Positions 1 through 11,000 of a DNA stretch of 64,000 bases are shown piece by piece (position 1 is the first letter of the stretch; every line of letters starts with the position of its first letter). The notes beneath the pieces were generated by a model. That model had not been told where the DNA came from and made no database searches. It saw nothing but the letters and a program-made list of their open reading frames with translations. Position numbers and translations under genes: made by a program. Origin of the DNA: Stenopsyche tienmushanensis (lineage: Eukaryota; Arthropoda; Insecta; Trichoptera; Stenopsychidae); NCBI GenBank assembly GCA_008973525.1, contig WACJ01000332.1, positions 62,001 through 126,000 on the forward strand, read 5' to 3'.

Positions 1-135
1 GTTCATCGCAACCGACTCGTGCGTCGGGACCATTGTTACGGATTGCGCCGCAATTGATCTCACAATCGATCACGCATCGTGTCGAGAAGCTCTCAACAGC
101 GGGTTCACGTGCGAACAACGCAACATCGTACGCTA
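1..135 (+). repeat. GC-rich dispersed repeat, copy 1 (continues left of window)
   Basis: This stretch is clearly more GC-rich than the AT-rich DNA around it. Its reverse complement recurs at about 15340-15475 with roughly 80 percent identity by eye. Shared blocks include 'cgatcacgcatcg' and 'caacagcgggttc'. No open frame or terminal repeat is visible and the left end is outside the window, so the repeat class is unknown. Confidence 0.6.
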
Positions 136-520
136 CTTTACCATACATTTTTTTACCGGATAATTACTGACATTTTAAATATACACAACAACAACAAAAA
201 AAAAAAGTTTAAAAAGTTATAGTTAGATTGAGTGTAAGGGATAAAAAAGGGCGTATTCTCGTTGACATTCCAATCCTTCTAATAATTTGAAACAAAGAAG
301 AGTGTTTCTTAATTAGAAAGGAGAGAAAAATCGCAAAACTGTTTAAAAAAAAGACATTTTTTTCCCTTATTTTCCCAGTTTTAAATGTTTTAAAAATGAC
401 ATTAATCTGATAGAAGGTTATATAAAAAAGATTTGTAACAAATTTGAAGTAAATCGGTTACTTTAAACATGAGATATTTTGTCAACCGTGTTGAAAAAAG
501 GATTTTCGAGAAAAACGCGT
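136..520. other. AT-rich spacer, nothing recognised
   Basis: AT-rich sequence with A- and T-runs. I see no gene, RNA or terminal repeats. It ends at the TTAA of the piggyBac-like element at 521. Confidence 0.5.
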
Positions 521-797
521 TTAACCCTTCAAAGGGGTAAGACACAATGTTGTGTCCGAATTCCAGTGACTCATAAAGAACATTCTTACACGTTGAGTTT
601 GGAAACAGACAGAGACGGACAGAGAAATTATCGAATATTGTGTGCTATCGACAGTTTATTTATTTATATACAAACTTCATACACGCTGCGATGGTCTGGA
701 CAGATAAGTGGATTTATACGACGATAAATGGCGGACAAGCAAATATAGCATCTAAGATTATGATGATTTTAAATTAGCTCACTATTCAAAGGGCTAA
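521..797 (+). mobile_element. piggyBac-like MITE, copy 1
   Basis: The left end reads TTAA-CCCTTCAAAGGGG and the right end reads TTCAAAGGG-CTAA. This is the piggyBac pattern: a TTAA target and termini of CCC and GGG. Here the right TTAA has mutated to CTAA. Related copies lie at 45054-45454 (both ends present), 23816-23973 (right part, intact GGGTTAA) and 24773-24862 (internal part). They share 'acagataagtggattt' and 'aaatatagcatctaag'. The element is about 277 bp, with no transposase, so it would need transposase in trans. A reading frame of about 80 codons inside it is very likely fortuitous. Confidence 0.7.
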
Positions 798-2917
798 ATA
801 ATTTTAAATGTTAGAAATTCCTTCGGAGGATATATATTCTTAAAGATCTCAACAATGAAAAATTCAAAATTCTCTAAAATCTTATTCAATTAAGGTAATT
901 GATTTTTATTAAAAATATATATCAGTATGTTATCAATATAAATATATTTATGATGATAATTATTTGATTTTTTATATTGTAATATTTGGTTAGATGTACG
1001 GATGGAATATGCTCGCGCAATGGTTGATTTATGCGGGCGACGGCAGATGTAAAGCCGAATGTATTCTTCACACATACGCTTTAGTCTAAAGAATTTATTA
1101 TTCACACCCTATGGATACATAAACCAACATTTTCTGAATAAATTCTTATAGGAAAACTTTTCTATCCAACTTAGCGCAAATGAAAAAAAAATGAAACTTT
1201 CAGACAAATAATTCTCGTCATCGAAGAGAGATTCACAACAGACGCAAACTTTATTCAGCGAGTTGAATGCATTTAGACTCCAATAAAATCTTTCAGTGAT
1301 AAGAAATAGATTGAATTCGAGCTCAAGGCGATGCTTGGCACAAATCCAAATCAAAGTTCTTGCGTTGAGAAATACTCATTCGAATTGTATGAATTATATT
1401 CCTAAGAAAACAAGGCAACTTCTGATAATCTGCATGTTATCCGATTCTTGCACAATATATATGACCGTTCATGAACTTAAACACTCGGAAAACAATGCAC
1501 AAGAATTTAAATCCAATTAAGAGCTGCATTTCCTGGAAAGCAATGCATTAGTAAAATTCCTCCATGAACTATTAGTAAATGCATAAATTTTCGAGCTGGA
1601 AGGCATTCGAACTATTCTAAATTTTTACCATAAATTGAATGCAGCCCTCGGTGGCCGCTCTCAAGGTGTTAAAAAAGGGTGGTCGAGAAAAGCATTAAGT
1701 TTCCTGTGATTTGCATATTTTTCAAATCGAAAAAATGCGTACTAACGATGCGATATAATACAAAAATAATGGCACTATAAAAAACGACACGTTTTTGCGC
1801 CACCCGCTCAGAACATGAATAATGTCCGAAAAAAATGAATAATTATCCCAGTAAAAACCCATTTATTTTCAGTCCTCAGGTCCCCCAAAAAAAATGACAT
1901 AATTTGTAGAGAGGATGGCTCTAAATTATGCAGTTGTAAGGTTCTATTTGGAATTCCATCATATTTTACATCCAGACAATGGAACTATAAAATTCAAATC
2001 TACCCGGTTTCACAAAAATATATTTGCTTTTTTATAATATCTTATGACCTTTGGAAATTCGCAGCTTCCAATGCGCCAAAACCAAAGGTTGGGGTTCAAA
2101 TAGACCAGAAACAATGCATGATATTGTATAACGACAATACAATAGAATCCATTAAATTGGAGATAAGTTCCGAGTTCACAATGGAAAATATCATCGCAGA
2201 GGAGGCTGTCGTCTACATCTGATAAAACACAAAGATTCGAATGTTCTACATATAAACCATAAAGATTTATTAGCAAAATAACAGTCGAGTTGCCGACTAC
2301 TTAAAAATGAGTGAATCACATTGATTTTGTGTATTCAATGCATGTAAGCTTAAATTTGTACAAATATTTAAGTCATGCATCCACTCAAATGTCGATAAAT
2401 ACGCGCGATACGCTAAAATTCGCAATTCATGGTTATTTTGAAATTGTTTCGGTCATTTGTGCTTTTAAAAGATCACAAGTTCCGTAAATTCGAGCGCGTC
2501 CCCAAGGAATACATTCCCAGTGTGACTGTTTTGAGGATTGAGCTTTTGCGGTTACGGTTGCTTTACTTTATCCACTGCCAGAATTATCGATGATGATGGT
2601 TGGTTTGGTCGCATCGAATCGTTGATATTCAAAGAAGCATATACATGGCATAAGAAAACCTTTCAAAAGGGACGCTCAAAATTTGTTGGATAATAGCGGC
2701 CATGTGATTAAAGCAGTCAAATTTATTGTTAATTGTTTAATATTGTATGGCAAATTATCATGGAAGTTTATAGTATTGAACGACGTGTGTAAATTATACC
2801 ACATGATATAAAACAGCACCGAATACATCTCGAGAAAGTCACTGTTTGATGCGGATTTGGTCCATACTTCTTCCAAAACGAAACTGGTAAATGCCATATC
2901 TGTCAACGGCGAGTACT
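798..2917. other. Unique AT-rich DNA, no gene recognised
   Basis: Only short, compositionally random open frames are present. I see no splice-bounded exon, tRNA or transposon terminus. Confidence 0.4.
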
Positions 2918-3095
2918 ACAGATCGTTGCAGGTTGGATGGTGACGCGCAGGAAGCGGAAATCGGGAGGAGTCGTCGGTTAACCTTGGATGCGGGAGGACG
3001 TCCTTCCCACAGCCAGATCTATATCGCGTGGCTAATAAAGAAGTATCCAAAGAAGAGGATCTTTCTGTTTGACGCCCGTCCACCTCCATCCATAT
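2918..3095 (+). repeat. LTR fragment, gypsy-like solo-LTR family
   Basis: Matches the middle of the LTR family best seen at 28937-29369. Shared blocks include 'gtgacgcgcaggaagcgg', 'gcgggagg' and the stretch ending 'ttgacgcccgtc' before 'tccatcc'. Both ends are lost, and a polyadenylation-like aataaa in the full copy is changed here to 'taataaag'. It is an old fragment without coding content. Confidence 0.65.
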
Positions 3096-5770
3096 GTGGC
3101 TTTAAGGCAAATTAAATAAGCTAAAATTGAATAAAAAAGGATGCAAACAAGTTCATATTCTATAAACAGAAATGTGTAATTTAAAAATGAATGCCATCAT
3201 CAATAGATACTGAGTTTTATCTGTGTATTCGTAGTCTGGTGTCTGTGTATCTGTGGAAACGCTCGGAAAATAAAAATAAATAAAAAGGTCGATATGAAAA
3301 TGTTATACTTTTAGAGATTTAATCACTGATATGCTGGCAACAGACTAAGTATTTTTTTTGTAAAATAATAAATTATATAATTTTGCTAATTTCGCTTTCA
3401 TTATTTAGCATTTGATAAAGCAATTTCAGCCCATATAAATATACACTCAAAAGTAAATATGATTAATTGTGTAGTTAAAAGCGAATGGTGGATACAAGCA
3501 ACAGATAAAATGAATCAGCTATTTTTGCTCAATCTTTTTTTTTGCGAATTCAGATAATCTCTCCAAAATACTTATTGTAAAATTGAAAAAAGCGTAAATA
3601 ATTATAATGTTTCGTACTAAATATTTTAAATGAAAAATATCTCCTGAATTGAAGATTGATTGCTATAAGATCTGACAATGAAATATGGTATTGTAAATAA
3701 ATTGTTGTTTTTTCAGTCTAAATATGACAGCAAGCTTTCCAATTGTTGGAATCAGTTCGAACCAATTCGAAGCTTTTAAAATTAAATATGATCGAAAAGA
3801 CTGGAATGCTTTTATCGTGCAGAAATTCATTAATTAGACACTAAGATGAACGTCTTCACGTTTCAAAAGAGAAGCAAAATCGCCCGTATATTGCGTTAAA
3901 ATAGTATTGTCTATCAGGCCAAATTAAGAGTGAAAATTAAAGAGCAGTTCAAATCAGAAGCTTATAAAATACTTATTGGAATATTTGTCATTTGAGATTA
4001 AAAAATAAATGCTTCACAATGAGTCAGAAAGTGTTCATTTCGATTCATAATTAATTTTAGCTCTTTAATAATAAATAGATATTCGTAATGGATTATAAAA
4101 CAACATTATATATGTCAAGATCAAAATTATTGTATTTAGTTGAAAAATACGCCCAGTAATAATTTGAGACAGCGAGTGGCCAATTAAAAGCGAAGATCCG
4201 TTCAGGTCATGATTTAAACCGAAAATAACAATGACACCTCACTGCAATGTATACAGCTTATTATTACATGAGCACTATGTGCTTTCGCATGATGCACCAT
4301 GAGCAGTTTAAAAAGCTTATAAATTTATCAACAGATTAAATTTTCAACGACAAGCCCTATTTGCGTTACTGGAACTTGGCATGCCTCATTTTAGCTCTTT
4401 GAAGTTTCATAAATAGCAAGTTTGCTCGGAGGAAAGTAAGTAAGCCAACTTTATAATTTTATTCTATCTACGATCGACAATATGCAGTTTGGCACTGTAA
4501 TACGTTCATTTTTAATTAAATTTTTGAATATAAATCTTTAATGGAACCTACCAACAAGGATGATGCTTCTTCGAATTAGCTTTTGTCTGCTAAATCTTCA
4601 CTGAAAACATCATCTAATTCAATCTAATCTGATTTGATCTAGACCGAATCATAGATGGCTAAGTTGTTTGAATCCACATTTGCAAATCATGTTTTTTTAA
4701 AGTTAATGTATAGTCTTAAATCTGTCTTATTAAAGTTTTATGACATAAATTCTAACTGCCTAATCCCATTAAAAAAATACAATGATTTTTCCAGCATAAT
4801 TTTCAATTTTAAGAGTAGGAAATCTTGAATTTTCACTGCATAAACATTATGTTGGACTCATGGTTTCTGTTATGAAATATTAGAAAAATGTTCTGGATCC
4901 TCCCTTAATAAAGTTGTTTTATCAGCACATTTGAAAAGTATAACTTTGCAATAAACTTTGGCAGATATAAGCACTGATGCATTTTATGCATGTTGCTTGA
5001 GAGCTTCCATTGTCTATTTTCATTGATGAACTGATTTGATGTAGTCTCTCCTATAACAAGAATTGTATTAGCAAAAGCTCTTTATTTTCCAGGAAATCAG
5101 TAACCATAATATCTCCAGCAGATTCTTGCTAAGTACTTTAAAGTTCATTTGATAGTACCTTATAGTGTTAATAATTTGTTGAAAACAAGGCAAATTACAG
5201 TCAAATTTTTAGCAAAATTTTGCAATGATACTTCGGAGCTTTCACTAAATTTTCTATTTAGAACTTGAGTACGCAGTCTTATGTTCTATATGTCTTATTC
5301 ATCAATTATGTTCTTTCTTCGTATAATATTTTATATAGATTATGCTGAAAAATGCTCATTCATGTCTTATACCATCCAAAGAGATTTAAGTCCTATTACA
5401 TTATATATTACGCTTGAAATTCAGTACATGATTTTAAATTATTCATGTTGAGAATTTTGTCTGAAAGACGATGAAATTTCCCTTGAATAGTGTCTATATT
5501 ATATGATAATATTTAATCCCATGCTACGCAGTGCATAACTCATTCTCATGCTTAAAATATGAAATATACAGTCTAGCATGGTCATGTAATAAAATGCAGA
5601 TATCTCTTGGAAAGCTTCGATGAAACTTTTCATGAATGTCCATTATTACTATGATGGAATGCAGACGACGACATAAAAAATAATGAGACTTCGTTCTTCC
5701 TCCCATAGGAAAACGTATTGGGTTTGGGAAATATACGGTATAAGAGAATAATCGTTATTTTTCGGGATCG
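3096..5770. other. Unique AT-rich DNA, no gene recognised
   Basis: About 2.7 kb of AT-rich sequence with frequent stops in all frames. I found no element ends or exon signals of note. Confidence 0.4.
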
Positions 5771-5779
5771 AATGAAACT

Positions 5780-6260
5780 TTTCTGCTCGTCACATTATTT
5801 CCTGTAATGTGACTGCCCATTAGGTTCCATCACACCGCCCTAAGCCACGAAATATTTACAAAAAAAAATCCACCGGCGACCCTTATTTTTTATCTCATGG
5901 GGGTAAAAAACGAAAGCAACTCTAAGGTCAATATCATCTGTGTTGAGGGGGGACAGGGGGCTGAAGATTTTTATGAAAGGGCACATTAAGCAGGAATTGG
6001 GATTTAATGGTTTGTGAAGCCGGTTGGTTCACGGGTCGCCCGTTCTCCACTTTACGATTGTGAGGCTTTATGCCCGTCTGCGGGAGGCATCGCGTCCCGA
6101 AAAACATTAAATTTATCCACCCCGTGTCCTTTTTGTTGCGGGACACCCATTGTCATATGGGCAAATGTGCCGCAGCATCCATTAATTTTTGCTAAAGAAT
6201 CCCGTAATAAAATGAGGCGGAAGCAATAACCCTGACGGCCGTTCACACCTAATCTCATTT
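5780..6260. promoter_or_regulatory. GC-richer intronic island, possible conserved non-coding element
   Basis: This block is noticeably richer in G and C than its surroundings. It contains several C- and G-runs and homeodomain-like ATTAA and ATAAA words. No splice-bounded coding exon is visible, and overlapping open frames on both strands suggest composition rather than coding. The regulatory role is inference only. Confidence 0.2.
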
Positions 6261-6794
6261 TGCAAATCTCATCCTTCCACGCCCAAATGTAATTTGTATT
6301 TTTAATGGTTGCTTAACATTCGAGCAATAGCATGGTGATTTAGTTCCTGGACTCATTCTTTTATAATGCTCGAATAAGATATGGCTTGAAAGAAATTATG
6401 CTTTTACTCTAACTCAGACATTAGACATAAAATGTTTCTTTACTTTATTATAATAAGATCCTCACTTTCCGGATACTCGTCCAATATAATTAGCATATTA
6501 AGCACTTATGTATTCAGTATAGATAATTTTTATTAGAAACGTCATATACAGGGCTTCCTAGGGAAACAACTTTACCTGAAACGCGCGCCCTGAAGCGACA
6601 GTTTTTACAAGAAAGATGTACAAAAGCATTGATAAAACATCAGATTCAAGCCTAAAGAAAGTGTGGATAAAAACCACATTTTTATATACTAACAACCTAA
6701 TATATACATGTATAAATAATAGTCCCATAGAAAGATATATATATATATTGCACATGAATCGAATTTTTTCTTGTGGATTAGGTTACTACTTTTC
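6261..6794. other. AT-rich spacer, nothing recognised
   Basis: AT-rich DNA with a short TATATA run near 6738-6750. No gene or repeat terminus was identified. Confidence 0.4.
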
Positions 6795-7440
6795 AGATAT
6801 AGGCGCTAAATTCTAAGTGTCAAGGTTGCCAAAATAGATTTTTTTAAAACATTTTTAAAAAATACCTAAAATTATTAATCTTTAAATCATTATTACTTTT
6901 TAATATGTGGTCATAATAGCATGAAATAATTATTTTGGACTCTAGATTATAGCCTTTCCAACGATATGCTATATGTCATACAAATCATTCAATAAGTTGT
7001 TAAACTTGAAGAGTTACCAGTTTTCCTGAGTCAGGGTTAAGAAAATACTATTTCTGCTTTAGATGTTGAATTAAATTTATTTACAAAATGTGTTCAAATT
7101 GGTCACCTCTGTTTCGTATGCAAGCCCTGCACGTTTTTCTTATTTAAACTGCAGTTGTCTGATCTGACACCACTGAATTTCTATGTCTGAGGACATGCCC
7201 TATTCCGTGGCTCGCACGGTCTCCCGACCTGACACCACTGGATTTCTTTACATGGGAATATGCACTATTCCGTAGCTAGAATAGTCTTCAGATTTGACAC
7301 CACTATTTTTTTGTCTAGGGATGTGCAAAATAATGAATTTACATAAATTAACAACTTATTGAATGACTTGTATAATATGTAGCATATCATTGGAAAGGGT
7401 ATAAACTAGAAAAAAATTAAAACTAAACTAAGTTCGAAAT
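6795..7440 (+). mobile_element. Family A foldback-like repeat, copy A1, most complete
   Basis: Two inverted arms flank a core. The left arm (about 6945-7005, 'cctttccaacgatatgc') is complementary to the right arm (about 7346-7408, 'gcatatcattggaaaggg'). The core has a linker ('ggtcacctctg', about 7100) and three tandem modules of 65 bp at 7166, 7231 and 7296. On the + strand the module reads as a transposase motif, SPDLTPLDFF. Other copies lie near 9719-11000, 26500-27190 and 52318-52557. No full-length transposase is present, so this looks like a non-autonomous foldback or MITE-like element. Confidence 0.6.
7163..7320 (+). repeat. 65-bp tandem modules (x3) with transposase D-motif
   Basis: 'gacaccactg' recurs at 7166, 7231 and 'gacaccacta' at 7296, giving a period of exactly 65 bp. 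Translation of the second unit gives ARSPDLTPLDFFTW, resembling the third catalytic aspartate block of Tc1/mariner-superfamily transposases (SPDLTPLDFFLWG type). Because 65 is not a multiple of three, the frame shifts at each unit and no extended protein can be made. Each unit also carries a CCGTG-CGAGC-CACGG-type hairpin. Confidence 0.65.
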
Positions 7441-7454
7441 AGTTGTTTCTTCTT

Positions 7455-7913
7455 TGCATCCACGTAGTAGCGCTGTTAATCTGAGCAGATTTAATTTGCC
7501 AGATTAACAACGAGATCTCCCATCTCTCTTCAGGTGCAATGTGTTAATTTAACAGCGCCATCTCTTGTGGTCCTACGGAGACATTGCATCTGCATACCGA
7601 CCGATCGCTTCTTGCGCGTGTAGCGTTGCCGGTTGGGTAATGGCGCGCAGGAGGCGAGAGTCGTCGGATAGCCTTGGCTACGGGAAGTCGTCCTTCTTGC
7701 AGCCAGATCTCTCTCTCGTGTGGAATAAATAGTTATTTAGAGAAGAGAGTCTTTCTATTCGACGCTCGTCTATTCCCATCCATTCGTCCAGCAACATCAC
7801 GGCCCGATAGAAGAACGAACCCGTGCGCTAGCGCGGCCATCCCGACGAGTACATAGGGGCGGGGAGCCGCCCGAGGACTCTGCCCACGAGAGCGCTCCCA
7901 CTCCAACATTACA
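7455..7913 (+). repeat. Solo LTR, gypsy-like family, nearly full length
   Basis: About 460 bp colinear with the LTR at 28937-29369, from 'gtagtagcgctgttaatctg' to a terminal 'aacattaca'. It has the AATAAA polyadenylation-like signal near 7725. The first bases are diverged against the right arm of family A copy A1. It keeps an interior segment (about 7805-7870) missing from the 29 kb copy. No internal retrotransposon genes flank it, so it is a solo or relic LTR. Confidence 0.65.
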
Positions 7914-9718
7914 AAACTATAATTTAGCAATGATGTTTAACGTTGCCATATGGTCACAACCGTATTTAAATATTAAACTGTAGATAAGCGAAGAATAGAC
8001 AGGTTCATAATAGACACATTTTTAAAGAACACTCTCCAGTATTTTTTGCCATTTCAAATCACATTTCCAGCATCCGCATAAAGTCTTTTCAAATAAACGC
8101 TAAAAATTTCACATCCAAAAACTATAAAAGCTCAATGTTTATTTTATGTTTACTATCCGAAACCGAGCCATTTTATTCGTTTGATTACCTCAAGCGCTTT
8201 GATTTACTTTAAATCCCGTGGATAATTCAGAAGTAATAAACTCTCTTTGTGTCTTTCTATCTTTAGAAAGGCTTAAATCCTCTACTAGAGGACTTAAGCT
8301 ATAAATTAAACGGCGGAGAGACTTCATAGGAAAAAATCCTTTTGTGAACTTTTTGTATTTTAGACGCAATTGAAAAGTTTTGAAATCTCTTCTGTTGATA
8401 TTAACGTTGAATTTGAGAATAAATCAACAGACAATTTCATATAAATATATATATGTATAGACCTTTACTTACCGATATTTATAACAGTTTTTGAGATTTG
8501 TAAACTAATTCGTCTAAACGTTTAATAAAAACTAAATTCCATAAACGTCCCTGATAAATCGAAACATATGGCTAACACTTTTAAGGGATGAAATAAATGG
8601 CATGAAATCGAAACACATTAACTTATTAACGTTAAATTTCCTTTAAACTTCTGATCATGATATAAAATTACATCAAAAGTGTATAAAAATATGATAAAAG
8701 AATCTACCCACATTACGTTCCAGATGAAGACGCTAAGTCAGCTATATCAAAGAATAAACTTTATTACTGTTTAAAATGTGTTTGGGACATTTCACAGATA
8801 GAAAAAGAAAGTGATGATGCTTGAAAATAATGCGAAAACTTTGAACATGAGCAATTGTAGTAAATTTGCGGTCGCAAAAAGTCAATATTAAGCATTTAAG
8901 TTAAACTAATTTAAAATGATCTTTGGAGAATGTTCTGTTATTGAATAATATTTAGGGATCGAAACAAATATTTGGTTTACAGAACACCATTTTACTGTTA
9001 CTTTTTCAACTCTCACTTTCTAATGGAAAGTTTCCTGAGTTGCGATACAAACTGACTGTAAAACGACATGTCTCAATTTTTTTATTTCTGTTCAATTTCC
9101 TTCCTATTGTAAATCTATGATACAATTTTCAATTCAAAAATGTTCGTCCTCCATCGCATAAAAGTCAACTTATTGATCTAAATGTCTGACCCTGTCTGTT
9201 ATCAGTCATCATAAGTAATGGATATCGACTTAAACGTTATTACTTCAGTAATTGATACAAATAATGTAAGTAAACGTGACAGTTGTACATAAATTAATCG
9301 ATTTTAAATCTAAATTACATGTAATAAATTGTATGCTTTGAAGTCTATACGAAATTGAAAGCCATCACAATGCAGATGTTCTAGAATTTAAATCGTTTTT
9401 GCAACATTAAGTTTATAATAGATTATTTAAAGGCTCGATTTTAAAGGATTTTAACTTCGTACCAAATAATTCAATTAGCAGTCTCATTGTTGGCATAAAT
9501 GATATGACAGATGGTAATGATTTTAATGACTTTAAATGATAATGATGTTTTCATTTATACGATAAATATATTTTGCATTAAAACAGACTGTGGATGGAAA
9601 TATTCAAGCCCAAATCTGACGATGAACCCAACAGATAGTCAAAATTTGATTTAATGACATAATATAGATACATTAAAATGTAATACATTGTCATTAAAAG
9701 CAAAAAAATGCGCGTGCC
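7914..9718. other. Unique AT-rich DNA, no gene recognised
   Basis: About 1.8 kb of AT-rich sequence. No exon, RNA gene or element terminus was recognised. Confidence 0.4.
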
Positions 9719-11000
9719 TATACAAAGAAATCCAGTGGTGTCAGATCTGAAAACCATGCAAGCCACAGAATAGGGCACGTTCCCAGGCAAATGAATCCAG
9801 TGGTGTCAGATCTGCAGACCGTGCGTGCCACGGAATAGGATTGCCAAAATAATTAATTTACGCGACAGATGTGCCCACAAAAGAAACCCCAATTGAAGGA
9901 ATTGCAAAAATGAAAGAGGAAATGCTACATGAGACAACTACAGTTGAAACAAAAAGGTGTAGTGTGTGTATACGAGGCAGAGGTGGCAGATTTAAACAAA
10001 ATTTGTAAATAAATTTAATAAAAATATCTTCAACACAAAAAATATTAGGTTGTCCCATAAGTTTCTTTCGCAAATGAACACAGATCTAATCATAGCCATG
10101 GTTGAAGAAAACCCCCGATATACTGTTCGCGAAATAGCTAACAAGTTAGAAATTCCACGAACACCCGTCCATAATCATCTGACAAAATTGGGCTACATCA
10201 ATCGTTCAGATGTGTGGCTTCCTCATGAACTGACTGACTCAAATAAACTTCAGCGTGTTTCAACATGCGATCTTCTTCTCCAACGACATAATAGCCAACC
10301 TTTTTTGAAGAGACTTGTCACTGGAGATGAAATTTGGATACTCTATAAGAATATCCAACGTAAACGGTCTTGGACTAAGGCTACAGAAGCTTTAACTATA
10401 GCTAAATCTGGCCTACATCCAAAAAAAGTTTTGCTATGCAATTAGTGGGACTGGAAGGGGGTAGTTTATTATTAGCTACTTCAGCAAGGTGAAACGATCA
10501 ATTCAACAAAATTTTATTTCCAACTAGACAATCTAAAGGATGCAATTTCCATAAAACGGCCAGAATTAGCGAACAGACGAGGCGTTGTTTTTCTTCGCGA
10601 TAACGCTTTTTTCATTGAAAAATTCTTTTTGTGGTAAAAATTTTAATTCAAAAAATGATATAAAAATGTACCTTGATCAATATTTTGTCAACAAACCTGG
10701 GATATTTTGGCAAGAACCTGGGATATAGAACAGAATGGATTTATATTATTCAATGAATTTTGATGTAATACAAATTATTGTTTATTTTTTTCTTAATATG
10801 AAAACGAAAGAAACTTATGGGACTCCCTAATATTTTCTTAACCGTGTTCCTGGCAAACTACTATCTCTTCAAGTTTAATAACTTATTGAATAATTTATAT
10901 GATATGTAGCATATCGTTAGAAAGGGTACAAACTAGAGATATTTTTAAAACCAAACTAAGTTCAAAATAGTTGTTAGTTTTTTGTGTAGAGAATTTAGAA
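9719..11000 (-). mobile_element. Family A repeat, copy A2, split by a mariner
   Basis: Relative to A1 this copy is reverse-complemented. Two 65-bp modules (tccag starts at 9731 and 9796) are followed by the linker ('cagaggtggcagattt', about 9975) and then, after a mariner insertion at 10045-10830, the arm ('tgtagcatatcgttagaaag', about 10905). On the minus strand the modules read DLTPLDSFAW-like. The second arm is missing on the left. Confidence 0.55.
10045..10830 (+). mobile_element. mariner element, internally deleted, inserted in A2
   Basis: Terminal inverted repeats of about 26 bp: left starts TTAGGTTGTCCCATAAG, right ends CTTATGGGACTCCCTAA. A TA duplication lies at 10043-10044 and 10831-10832. 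The transposase gene starts at 10050 and stays open to 10445: a paired helix-turn-helix-like start, WLPHEL (normally WVPHEL), and the first catalytic block VTGDEIWILY (normally TGDEKW). After a stop the frame continues with the second aspartate block eroded to FLRDNAFF, where a deletion has removed the segment that carries the third aspartate. At 786 bp against about 1.25-1.3 kb for an intact mariner, it cannot encode active transposase. The sibling copy at 20831/22448 keeps the segment deleted here. Confidence 0.85.

Noticed and set aside
5934..6258. Overlapping open frames on both strands in a GC-richer block
   Set aside because: No frame shows a known motif or splice signals; openness follows from low stop density in GC-richer DNA.
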